From contig NZ_KB907786.1 of NCBI RefSeq assembly GCF_000382205.1, positions 1,178,001 to 1,242,000 on the forward strand: a stretch of DNA of 64,000 nucleotides. The letters run 5' to 3'. Both the position numbers and the translations under genes were made by a program. Source of the stretch: Dyadobacter beijingensis DSM 21582. Lineage in GTDB: Bacteria > Bacteroidota > Bacteroidia > Cytophagales > Spirosomataceae. The notes under the pieces are model-generated. The model worked only from the letters and a program-made list of their open reading frames with translations, was not told the origin of the DNA and did no database searches. Positions 1 to 7,767 of the stretch are shown here, piece by piece; within the stretch, counting starts at the first letter, position 1, and the number at the start of each line of letters is the position of its first letter.

Positions 1-288
1 TTTCAGTTCCCTGAATTGCAGCTCGTCGGTGCCGGCCCGGAGGCCGAACAATGCCCGGTGCTGCGAGACAAAATTCAGCGATTTTTCACGTGCATCGGCA
101 CCGGTAACCTGCAATGCATTCGGGTAGGGAAACCGCAGGAAGGAGAGCGAGCGGGTGGCCGAATCGATCGTCGCTTTGGCGCCGGTGGCAGTTGCAAATG
201 CCTCGATTTCTTCCCGCGTGGACGTTTGGGCAAGGGTTATGTGCGCGCACAGCAGCAGCTGCACGAGGACTGATAACTGTCGTTTCAT
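1..288 (-). CDS. N-terminal fragment of a secreted protein with FTP-like propeptide (possible M4/M36 metallopeptidase)
   Basis: This is the first 96 codons of a minus-strand gene that runs off the left edge of the window. It starts at the ATG at 286-288. Residues 1-21 form a signal peptide ending in a typical ...ITLAQ cleavage region, so the product is exported. The following 75 residues alternate in the way of the FTP/PepSY-type propeptides of thermolysin- and fungalysin-like proteases, with a stretch reading FVSQHRALFGL, where such propeptides usually carry F..h..lFgl. The catalytic domain, if present, lies outside the window, so the peptidase call is an inference. It sits 49 bp downstream of the GloVer-repeat gene on the same strand and may share its transcript. 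Confidence 0.6.
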   Translation of the reverse strand, partial: MKRQLSVLVQLLLCAHITLAQTSTREEIEAFATATGAKATIDSATRSLSFLRFPYPNALQVTGADAREKSLNFVSQHRALFGLRAGTDELQFRELK

Positions 289-337
289 ACCTGTGTTGAG
301 TAAGGTGAGTGTAGTTTAAAAAAGCGTACAGGCACCG

Positions 338-3070
338 CTAGTTTTTCAGCACCTTGAACGTCTGGCCGTTTGAGAACCGCAGGAAGTAAATGCCCGTCCT
401 GAGTGTCCTTACGTCCAGTTTGAGCCCCGCGCCGTCCGACTTTCCGCTCATTACGGCATTCCCTTCCGCATTGGTGAGCTGCCACGCACCGGTCGTTTCC
501 GAGGAATGCTTCACATGCAGCGTCGTCGCGGCAGGGTTAGGGTATACAAAATTCCCCGCTGCCGGCAATGCCAGCTGCACGATCGCCGAGTACGCGAAAG
601 CGCCGTCCTGACCGTCCGCGGTGCCATCGTCGGAGGCCCGGTCGATCATTTTCAAACGGTAGTAGGCGTGGGGGCCGGTTATTTCGTTCAAACGGCTATC
701 GGTGAAGCTGTACCGGCCGGTCGGGGAGGGGCTTACCTCGCCGATGGCCGTGAAAGTCTTCGCGTCGTGGCTTCTTTGCAGTTCAAAATGCGAGAAGTTG
801 GATTCTTCCGTCGTGCGCCAGGTGAGCAGGCCCTGGTTTTCTTGCAGTTTTGCTTTGAAATCCACCAGCGTAACCGGCAATGCGCCTTCGGGAATCAGCG
901 TCAAGGTCGAAACGGAAGGCCAGCGGCCCAGCGGGCTATCATAGTCGGCGGAGAAAGTGCTGGTATATTTGAACGCATTGTTGACCGGGTTCCATTCCAC
1001 CACATAGCCGGGGTCCCTGGCGAGGAAGTAGAATTTCCCGTTGCTCAGGGTCATGACCCCGCTCAGGTCCGAGCCCACGTGCAGGGGCGCCCAGATCGTG
1101 TTCGCCTCCGTGTCCCATTCGAGCACGGTCCCGAGGTTGCGCCCGCCGCCCGTCGTGGAAAGGGTGTACAATTTATTGTTATACACAATGAAAGATCCGT
1201 TGGGTTTCATGCCCTGGGTGCTGTTCAGGTTCTGCTGCTTCGTAATGGTATTGCTCACCGGGTCCCATTCGAAGAGCGATCCGCCTGCCGTGGGGCTGCC
1301 GGTGCTGGTAGTGCCGTAAAACTTTCCGTTTCTGAACAGCAGCTCGCCGTTAGGCCTGCCGCCCGTCGCGTCGGTGAAATCCAGCTTTTTGGTATAAACA
1401 TTCGTCACCGGGTCCCATTCGAAGATCACGCCGAGATCGTAAAACCCGCCGAAGGTGGTCATGCCGTAGAATTTCCCGCCCTGCGCCGTCAGGCTCCCGG
1501 AGGGTTGTTTGCCATTCGTAGCGACGAAATCGACCTTTTTGGTGAAAGTATTGGACTGAATATCCAGCTCGAACAGCGTGCCCGCGCCGTAGGTCCCGCC
1601 AGCCTGCGTCATGCCGTAGAGCTTCCCGTTCTGATGCACGAGATCGCCCAGCGGCCGCGACCCTTTCGTCGCATTGAGGTTTTGCAGTATTTTAAATTCC
1701 TCCGTGAGCGGATCGAACCGGTAGATCACGCCCAGGTCGGAAGCACCGCCGCCATAGGCCATGCCGTAGAGCTTGCTGCCCACCAATGTGAAACCCGACT
1801 TAACGCCGCGCCCCTCACAGACATTGAATACGAACTTTCCGTCGAATGCATTGGTAGCAGGGTCCCACGAGTACAATTCCCCGTTGTTGTCGGCGAGAAT
1901 GCCGACCGGCCTGCGCCCCCATAATTTGCCCTGCCATTCGAACATCTGGCCCTGAAAGGCGCCGTTACGGCCATTCGTGAAGTCGAACCGGTTGGTGAAC
2001 ACATTCGTAGCCGGGTCCCATTCAAATATAAAGCCATTATTGCCCGCACCGCCGTTTGCCTGCCCGAACAGCTTGCCGTTATAAAGCGTAAAACCCACCG
2101 GGCTGTTGGTACTGATCCCCGAAGGCAGCTTCATTTTGATCGTCATCGCGCTCGTGGCCGGGTCGAATTCAAACAGCTCGCCGAGCGACAGGATGCCGTA
2201 CAACTTGCCGTCTTTCAATGTCAAAGCGGAATTGGGCCGGCCACCCTGCCACGGGAACGATGCTTTCCCGACGTAGGTATTCGTCGCCAGGTCCCATTCG
2301 ACAATCTCGCCGTATCCCGATTGCCCTCCCTCGTTCGTGGCCGAGTAGAGTTTCCCCTGGTATTCGACCATTTTGCCAAATGGCTCATGGGTGCCCCGCG
2401 AAGTGAGCTCGCCATCGGCCTGAAACGTGCTGCCGAGCGTGCGGGTTTCAGGGTCCCATTCATAAAGGGTATTGCCCGTAAAGCCGGTTCTGGTCGTGAA
2501 CACCCCGTAAAATTTACCGTTGATCAGGCTGAAAGATTCCTCACTGCCCTCTGCGGAGGGTAGAAGGGTGGCAATGTCAACCATTACCTGGTAACTATTG
2601 GCGGCAGGGTCGAACTCGAAAATCACGCCCTTGTCCTGCGCTCCCCCATACCGGGTATTGCCGTAAAGCTTGCCGTTTTTCAGGTACAGGTTCACCGATG
2701 GCGTTCTGCCCGTCGCACTGTTAAACCGGTGGAGTGTGGTGTACACGTTGGTAACCGGGTCCCATTTGAAGAGGGTACCCGCAATCCCGACCGGATCGTC
2801 GGTGAGCTGGTTGGTTTCCGTGGCGTAAAATTCCCCGTTGAATGCTACGATATCGCTTATTACCCTGCCTTGCCTTTCATATCCGAACTGGTGCCTGACC
2901 GCGAGGTTGGTGCCGTCGGCTCCCGTAGAAAAGATCGATCCCTGGTTGCGGTACCCGTCGGAGCGGGTGGTTCCCCAGAGCTCGCTGGTTGCCTGGGCGT
3001 TGGCTGAGAGTGTGATGCATGCGCATAGCAAGGAAGCCAAGGCGCGCTTAATATAGAAGTGTAGCTTCAT
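338..3070 (-). CDS. Secreted GloVer-type tandem-repeat protein with T9SS type A sorting domain
   Basis: A 910-residue exported protein. Residues 1-25 are a signal peptide (ends in LSANA). About residues 30-730 are a long run of roughly 50-60-residue repeats with the recurring core YGxTxxGGxxxxGxxFEWDP, the pattern of the choice-of-anchor tandem repeat called GloVer; the repeats probably fold as a beta-propeller. Around residues 735-835 is a fibronectin-like segment (LLTWRTTEESNFSHFELQRS) commonly seen before the sorting signal. Residues 841-910 form a T9SS sorting domain with the YPNP start and a terminal FLRFSNGQTFKVLKN. The protein should be exported by Sec, then moved to the surface by T9SS. 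Substrate unknown. The next gene on the same strand (propeptide-like secreted protein) starts 49 bp downstream. Confidence 0.88.
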   Translation of the reverse strand: MKLHFYIKRALASLLCACITLSANAQATSELWGTTRSDGYRNQGSIFSTGADGTNLAVRHQFGYERQGRVISDIVAFNGEFYATETNQLTDDPVGIAGTLFKWDPVTNVYTTLHRFNSATGRTPSVNLYLKNGKLYGNTRYGGAQDKGVIFEFDPAANSYQVMVDIATLLPSAEGSEESFSLINGKFYGVFTTRTGFTGNTLYEWDPETRTLGSTFQADGELTSRGTHEPFGKMVEYQGKLYSATNEGGQSGYGEIVEWDLATNTYVGKASFPWQGGRPNSALTLKDGKLYGILSLGELFEFDPATSAMTIKMKLPSGISTNSPVGFTLYNGKLFGQANGGAGNNGFIFEWDPATNVFTNRFDFTNGRNGAFQGQMFEWQGKLWGRRPVGILADNNGELYSWDPATNAFDGKFVFNVCEGRGVKSGFTLVGSKLYGMAYGGGASDLGVIYRFDPLTEEFKILQNLNATKGSRPLGDLVHQNGKLYGMTQAGGTYGAGTLFELDIQSNTFTKKVDFVATNGKQPSGSLTAQGGKFYGMTTFGGFYDLGVIFEWDPVTNVYTKKLDFTDATGGRPNGELLFRNGKFYGTTSTGSPTAGGSLFEWDPVSNTITKQQNLNSTQGMKPNGSFIVYNNKLYTLSTTGGGRNLGTVLEWDTEANTIWAPLHVGSDLSGVMTLSNGKFYFLARDPGYVVEWNPVNNAFKYTSTFSADYDSPLGRWPSVSTLTLIPEGALPVTLVDFKAKLQENQGLLTWRTTEESNFSHFELQRSHDAKTFTAIGEVSPSPTGRYSFTDSRLNEITGPHAYYRLKMIDRASDDGTADGQDGAFAYSAIVQLALPAAGNFVYPNPAATTLHVKHSSETTGAWQLTNAEGNAVMSGKSDGAGLKLDVRTLRTGIYFLRFSNGQTFKVLKN

Positions 3071-3235
3071 TTTTGTCGAATAACGTTGAGTAGGCGTAAA
3101 TATAGCCCTAATTTGTATTCAGCAGGATACAAAAATCAATGCGCCGCTACATTTCTTTTCAACGGCCTTTCCGCCCTTGAATCACGTCCTGTAATTTTCT
3201 ATTTTTCACGGCATTTACCTTCAAAAACGATAGCC

Positions 3236-4558
3236 ATGACCGAAAATACGTCCGAAGACCTCCAAACCACCTTCATCCGCGCTGCCATCTGGCACGGTCC
3301 GCTGGACGAGGCCAATGCCCTGCTTGAACAGCATCCCGAAGTCGCCGAAATGAGCATTTTTACGGCGGCGATATTGGGCAATGCGGCATTGGTCACGCGT
3401 TTGCTGGCAGACGACCCTGCTAACGGCGCGCGCACGGCGGCACCGTTCGGCGGCAATGCACTCGTGTATTTGTGTATGTCGAAATACCTGCGGCTGGAAA
3501 AGGAACGTGGTGCCGGATTTCTCGAAGCTGCGCGCGCATTGCTGGAAGCAGGAGTAGACCCGAATTCGGGTTTCCGGACGACGGGTCAGTTCCCGGAATT
3601 CGAAACGGCGCTGTATGGAGCCGCGGGCATCGCGCACGACGAGGCGATGACGAAACTGCTGCTCGCATTCGGCGCCGACCCCAACGACGAAGAGGCCGTG
3701 TACCATTCGCCCGAAACGGACGAAAACAGCGCCATGAAGGCATTGGTCGAAACCGGGAAGGTGACGCCCGTTAACCTCGCGCTCATGCTCATCCGCAAGC
3801 ACGATTTCCATGACTACCACGGAGCAAAATGGCTGCTCGAACAAGGCACCGACCCGAACACGGTCTGGTTCAATACGTCGCCCTTCCACCACGCATTGGC
3901 GAGGGTGAACCACATCGCTTTTCTGCAACTCCTGCTCGACCACGGCGCAAACCCCGAAATACAGGTAGAAGGCCTCACCGCTGCTGCAAAAGCCGCGCGC
4001 GCAGGCCGCGCGGACGTGCTCGCCGAGCTGCGAAAACGCAATATCCCTTACACATTGAAGGGGCTCGACAAACTCATCCAGGCGTGTGCATTCGGCGATA
4101 CGCCCGAGGCGCAATCCATCGCCAACAGCGCCCCTTATCTGCTGAAAAACCTGCTCGCCATGGGCGGGGAACTGCTCGCCCGGTTCGCTTCGTGCGGTAA
4201 TGCGGAAGGCGTAGGCATGCTCCTCGACCTGGGCGTCAAAGTCGACGAACCCTTCGAATCCGGCGACGGCTACTGGGGCATTCCCAAAGGCAGCCTGGCC
4301 ATTCACGTCGCCGCATGGCTGGCCTATCCCCAGGTGATCGACCTGCTTATCCGCCGCGGTTCGCCCGTGGAAACGCCCGACGCCAACGGCCTTACGCCCA
4401 TGCAGCTCGCCGCCCGCGCCTGCACCGATTCCTATTGGATGGACCGCCGAACCCCCAAATCGGTGGAAATATTGCTGCAAGCCGGCGCAAAAACCGATGG
4501 TATAGCGCTGCCTACCGGTTATGCACCGGTGGACGAATTGCTGGGGTGGGAGGGGTGA
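3236..4558 (+). CDS. Ankyrin-repeat protein
   Basis: A 440-residue cytoplasmic-looking protein. The frame is open from 3086, but the upstream part is AT-richer and has no protein-like character, and the ATG at 3236 (MTENTSEDLQ) begins the first helix, so it is taken as the start. Ankyrin-type units (helix-turn-helix, with Gly-Ala/Val-Asp-Pro-Asn turns such as EAGVDPNSG, AFGADPNDE, EQGTDPNTV, DHGANPEI, QAGAKTDG) run through the whole length. No other domain, signal peptide or membrane segment is seen. Ankyrin arrays bind other proteins; the partner is unknown. It is convergent with the AT-rich gene downstream, with 42 bp between the stops. Confidence 0.85.
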   Translation: MTENTSEDLQTTFIRAAIWHGPLDEANALLEQHPEVAEMSIFTAAILGNAALVTRLLADDPANGARTAAPFGGNALVYLCMSKYLRLEKERGAGFLEAARALLEAGVDPNSGFRTTGQFPEFETALYGAAGIAHDEAMTKLLLAFGADPNDEEAVYHSPETDENSAMKALVETGKVTPVNLALMLIRKHDFHDYHGAKWLLEQGTDPNTVWFNTSPFHHALARVNHIAFLQLLLDHGANPEIQVEGLTAAAKAARAGRADVLAELRKRNIPYTLKGLDKLIQACAFGDTPEAQSIANSAPYLLKNLLAMGGELLARFASCGNAEGVGMLLDLGVKVDEPFESGDGYWGIPKGSLAIHVAAWLAYPQVIDLLIRRGSPVETPDANGLTPMQLAARACTDSYWMDRRTPKSVEILLQAGAKTDGIALPTGYAPVDELLGWEG

Positions 4559-4600
4559 GATGTTTTGTATTGTGTAGATCTCAAATTAGAAATCTACTTA

Positions 4601-6238
4601 CTAACTCATCGCTACTTTTTCGAAGACTAGATATTGCAGGTAGTGAGGTTCGGTTACTCGAATCTTATTCCGTTGATATATATCGCGTGAAAGATTTTTT
4701 AACTCCTCATTCTGTATGCTTGCAATAATGCCAAGGTAGTTTGCTAAGACAAATACAAGGTCTTGCTGTTTAGTAATCTGTCGAATAATCTTCTCTATAC
4801 CAATGAGGGCAATTCGCAAATCTTTTGAACTAGTGTTAGATATAAAAATAAATGGGTCAATAAATGTTGCAGCACAATATCTTGTTACTAAATCTAATGT
4901 GTTATCTGAGCAGATTTTCTTACAAACGCCAACCAACACTTGGTGTGAACCAGATCCGTCCATAATATTTAGCAAATGTAAAGAAAGAGTGAAGTTGCTG
5001 GTAGTTAAATTTTTGGATTGCTCCTGTTTAATTTTGGATGCCATCTGGTGCCTTTCTTCTGATTTTATAAACTGGCTAATTGCCATAAACAAATATCCAT
5101 CGCTCTTGCACATCTTTATCCAGTTAATAAATATCATCGATATGGTTTCCGTATCTAATTTATAAATGTTAGCCCAGGATATTAAAAAATACCATCGGAT
5201 ATCATTTATAAAATCGGTATCACCCCTATCCAGAACTATTCTTTGGGTATACATAATCGCTGTATCTAACTTGTGGTTGCCAACGTATGCAATAATCATG
5301 ATTTGCCACATTTGATCAGTCCATGAGCTTGATTCTGTTCGTTGCAACCATTGCAATGCGTTGTCAAACTTGTGACCTTGGAGGTAAAAATGACTGATAG
5401 AGTGGTGGTTTTCTGGTCGCCTTTTAAAGCTACGAGGACTTTTGATTATGCTGAATATAGATGATGCAAATAATAGACCTACAAAATTAGTTATTAAATA
5501 GATTCCGGGAGTCATCTCAAAAACGCCTGTTAGCGCTTTGCGTAGTATGTCTTGCTTAAAAAAATTTTCCTTTATCGAATTGATGGCTTGCTCGTGAGAC
5601 ATTTCGATGAATAGATGCTCATTGTAAATGAGCAGTAACTGGCTAGCCGTAATCAATAGTGACATCGTTATTAGCGATAAAAAAATGTTATTTGGCCTAT
5701 TTTTAAATACTTCCGCAAGATTAGACCGCGATATTAAGAAGGATAGTACAGTGCAAAGAATTCCAATTGAAAGTACTATGTTAAACACGTGTAAATAAAT
5801 TTCGGACGCTAAATGATAGTGCAACCCAATGAAAATTAAAATGCTGGATAATAAATAGAAAATAGTCGTATCTATAATTGGCGGATATGTGCTTTCTGAA
5901 AATGGACCTTTTGGGTGTTGTTTTGGAGCTGTAATAAGGAAAAATGTGGGCCATGCAATCGCAGCGTTAATTGAGCCGATTAGGATACTGGCAAATATAG
6001 TTAGTCTTTTTGTTACATCACTTTCATTAAGAGGCATTGTAAAAAAGGTTACGGTGTGCAAATCGTCATTTTTGACGGTTCGGTGAAAGTCGCGGAAACG
6101 TAGTGTTACGCTGTATGTGATTCGTATGGTGACCAAGCTGACAATTATGTAAATTGCAGTTGTTAGGAGTGGGAATGCCCAGAATATGAACGACAGAATA
6201 GTGGTGATGAAAAGTAGTATAGCCAGTGATAGTTTCAT
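4601..6238 (-). CDS. AT-rich polytopic membrane protein with TPR-like cytoplasmic tail, unrecognised
   Basis: A 545-residue protein of no family I recognise. The first half has about seven or eight hydrophobic segments (two within residues 1-40, others around 82-105, 125-175, 185-215 and 240-262). After residue 265 it is soluble and helical, with a stretch resembling tetratricopeptide units (HKFDNALQWLQR, then NHKLDTAIMYTQRIV). The gene stands out by composition: it is strongly AT-rich with A/T at most third positions, whereas genes on both sides are GC-rich. This suggests recent acquisition. No integrase, tRNA or insertion sequence borders it. The start at 6238 is followed at once by a membrane segment; no promoter box was found in the 189-bp spacer upstream. 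Confidence 0.75.
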   Translation of the reverse strand: MKLSLAILLFITTILSFIFWAFPLLTTAIYIIVSLVTIRITYSVTLRFRDFHRTVKNDDLHTVTFFTMPLNESDVTKRLTIFASILIGSINAAIAWPTFFLITAPKQHPKGPFSESTYPPIIDTTIFYLLSSILIFIGLHYHLASEIYLHVFNIVLSIGILCTVLSFLISRSNLAEVFKNRPNNIFLSLITMSLLITASQLLLIYNEHLFIEMSHEQAINSIKENFFKQDILRKALTGVFEMTPGIYLITNFVGLLFASSIFSIIKSPRSFKRRPENHHSISHFYLQGHKFDNALQWLQRTESSSWTDQMWQIMIIAYVGNHKLDTAIMYTQRIVLDRGDTDFINDIRWYFLISWANIYKLDTETISMIFINWIKMCKSDGYLFMAISQFIKSEERHQMASKIKQEQSKNLTTSNFTLSLHLLNIMDGSGSHQVLVGVCKKICSDNTLDLVTRYCAATFIDPFIFISNTSSKDLRIALIGIEKIIRQITKQQDLVFVLANYLGIIASIQNEELKNLSRDIYQRNKIRVTEPHYLQYLVFEKVAMS

Positions 6239-6427
6239 CTTAAATGAGGTAAGGTGGGATTACTTCGGAAGTTAAAAACAAGAAATGCGGCTTCAAAATT
6301 TATTCTAATTGCTTATCAATTTATAATGTTGCGGTCAATGTCTAACAATGGAGCCGGAGTTCCCATTTTTAATGTTGCGTAATTGCCGGTGACTTAGTAG
6401 TTTGCGTAAACAATCATTTTCAACACT

Positions 6428-7153
6428 ATGAAACACTATACAACACTCAAACTTCTTGCGCTTGCTTCTGTTTTCGTTACGGCGATGGCGTTTTCCTGCC
6501 AGGATCACCACATTCCCGATCCTGTGACGAATTGCAACCGCGTCGACGGCACTCCGCGGGCTCTTAATTGCGAGTTCGAATTTGTGAAGGCGGAGTTTTA
6601 CACGGTGGATAGATATCCAGACAACCCGCCGAGGTACGATACGATCGTGTACGCGACGGCGACGCCTGCAAGCCCCAAAGTTTCGATCGAGGAGCCGCGG
6701 TATGCGGCATGGATCGTTAGTTCGGTGAGTTTGCTGTATTACATCGACTTACCGGTGCGGGTGACAATCCGACGCATTGCCCCCAAGCCGGCCGGTACCA
6801 CGGGGTACCTGTTACGCAAGGATTTTGCGGCCGGCGGTCCTTCCAATGTCGAATATCCCACTTACGGTGGTTCGCTGCCGCCCGATGAAGACCTGACGCC
6901 CGTTAATATCAACATTCCCGTCGGCGGCACATTTACTTACAATACGGGCTACATCTGGTACGGCGCGGCGTCCGACAAGCCTCCTTATATCAATTATGGC
7001 ATCGATGGCGGCAACAATTATTTTTTGGTACAAAACATCGAGACTTCGAAGCTTTTGCGCCAGGCTCCTTATAACTATCAATTTTACAGGGACATGGCGG
7101 AAGCTAAATTGTTGTTCCACCCCTACATCATTCCCTCGGACGATCCATTTTAA
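6428..7153 (+). CDS. Predicted lipoprotein, unknown function
   Basis: A 241-residue protein starting with a lipoprotein-type signal peptide: charged start MKHYTTLKLL, hydrophobic core, then the AMAFSC segment where Cys24 would be lipidated. The mature part has many Tyr, Pro and Asp residues and short beta-like stretches, without a domain I can name. It is a single-gene unit: the divergent AT-rich gene lies upstream and a good intrinsic terminator (7189-7215) lies 35 bp after the stop. Probably an outer-membrane-anchored beta protein; function unknown. Confidence 0.75.
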   Translation: MKHYTTLKLLALASVFVTAMAFSCQDHHIPDPVTNCNRVDGTPRALNCEFEFVKAEFYTVDRYPDNPPRYDTIVYATATPASPKVSIEEPRYAAWIVSSVSLLYYIDLPVRVTIRRIAPKPAGTTGYLLRKDFAAGGPSNVEYPTYGGSLPPDEDLTPVNINIPVGGTFTYNTGYIWYGAASDKPPYINYGIDGGNNYFLVQNIETSKLLRQAPYNYQFYRDMAEAKLLFHPYIIPSDDPF

Positions 7154-7188
7154 ATCCGCCTGACCGTTCCGAATCCTGATTATTTCAA

Positions 7189-7215
7189 AAGGCTGCCCTC
7201 CGGGTGGCCTTTTTG
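7189..7215 (+). terminator. Intrinsic terminator after the lipoprotein gene
   Basis: Stem AAGGCTGCCC / GGGTGGCCTT (10 pairs including two G-T wobbles), 3-nt loop TCC, followed directly by a run of T. It closes the lipoprotein transcript before the kdp region. Confidence 0.8.
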
Positions 7216-7555
7216 CATTTATCCCTGCCGCCAATCAAATATCTTTTTGATAAACCCTTATCATTTTGATAGGGTTCTTTCTCTGTGATTTAAGTGTAAT
7301 GCATTGATTGTTAGTTATATAAATATTCTTTTCGAAAAAGGCATACGTTTGGTGTAACCCTCCGCAGCGGTGAAAAAACTTCCCGCAAAATTGGAATTAA
7401 CTCATGAATACAATGCAGCAATTCATCAGTAACGGACGGGGCGCCCAGCCAGGGGCGGAGGAGGAAGCAGGAGACGGCGAAGAAGAGTCCGAAGGGGAGC
7501 ATTACCGGAATACGCAACACAAAATTTACAATATCCAATCAAACCAGTTTTTATC
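7216..7555 (+). promoter_or_regulatory. Spacer and probable leader upstream of the kdp locus
   Basis: A 340-bp stretch without a convincing gene. It contains an inverted repeat at 7253-7276 (AACCCTTATCA / TGATAGGGTT, one bulge) followed by a T/C-rich tract, possibly a second terminator. A box matching the Bacteroidota -7 consensus TAnnTTTG (TACGTTTG, 7344-7351) could start the kdp transcript near 7358, but no TTG box is found about 19 nt upstream, which fits a promoter needing an activator. Downstream lie a small hairpin (GCGG/CCGC, near 7367-7386) and a GA-rich open frame (7404-7562, 52 codons, very acidic) whose last codons overlap the start of the 27-aa peptide gene. Neither this frame nor a 75-codon frame on the opposite strand could be assigned. 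Confidence 0.4.
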
Positions 7556-7639
7556 ATGTTAACAATCCTCTTAATTCTTGCCGGGCTTTTGTGCTTTGCA
7601 ATCTTCTATGGTTCAGTCAATTATTTTGAAAAAATCTGA
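7556..7639 (+). CDS. 27-aa single-span membrane peptide upstream of kdpF
   Basis: A very small frame of 27 codons plus stop. It encodes a hydrophobic N-terminal helix (MLTILLILAGLLCFAIFYG) followed by a short tail ending NYFEKI. It ends 2 bp before the kdpF start codon, so the two are almost certainly on one transcript. It resembles KdpF in size and topology but ends differently (KdpF ends in KPEKF here). It may be a second small Kdp-associated membrane subunit. No family name is known to me; the evidence is position, tight spacing and a clean membrane helix. Confidence 0.55.
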   Translation: MLTILLILAGLLCFAIFYGSVNYFEKI

Positions 7640-7641
7640 TT

Positions 7642-7719
7642 ATGGCAGCGCTATTCATAGTTGCGATCCTCGTGTTTGTGTACATGTGCTATGTACTCGT
7701 CAAACCTGAAAAGTTTTAA
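7642..7719 (+). CDS. kdpF: KdpF, small subunit of the K+-transporting ATPase
   Basis: A 25-residue membrane peptide, MAALFIVAILVFVYMCYVLV followed by KPEKF. The pattern of one hydrophobic helix followed by a Tyr-x-x-x-x-Lys-Pro-Glu-x-Phe end is typical of KdpF, which sits beside KdpA and stabilises the KdpABC complex in the inner membrane. It lies 48 bp before kdpA and 2 bp after the 27-aa peptide gene. Confidence 0.88.
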   Translation: MAALFIVAILVFVYMCYVLVKPEKF

Positions 7720-7767
7720 CCTGACGGTCCCGCCCGTCGCGGCCGGAACCGACTAAATCTCCTATCA

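Noticed and set aside
506-1924. Long plus-strand open frame opposite the GloVer-repeat gene
   Set aside because: It is rich in Arg/Ala/Gly with no domain, and is fully antisense to a protein with clear repeats and export signals. It results from high GC.
3221-4480. Minus-strand frame opposite the ankyrin gene
   Set aside because: The plus strand has clear ankyrin turns; the opposite frame has no recognisable structure.
7311-7538. 75-codon minus-strand frame upstream of kdp with hydrophobic stretch
   Set aside because: It could be a small membrane protein, but its start and end fall in the probable kdp leader and nothing else supports it. Kept only as a note in the leader entry.
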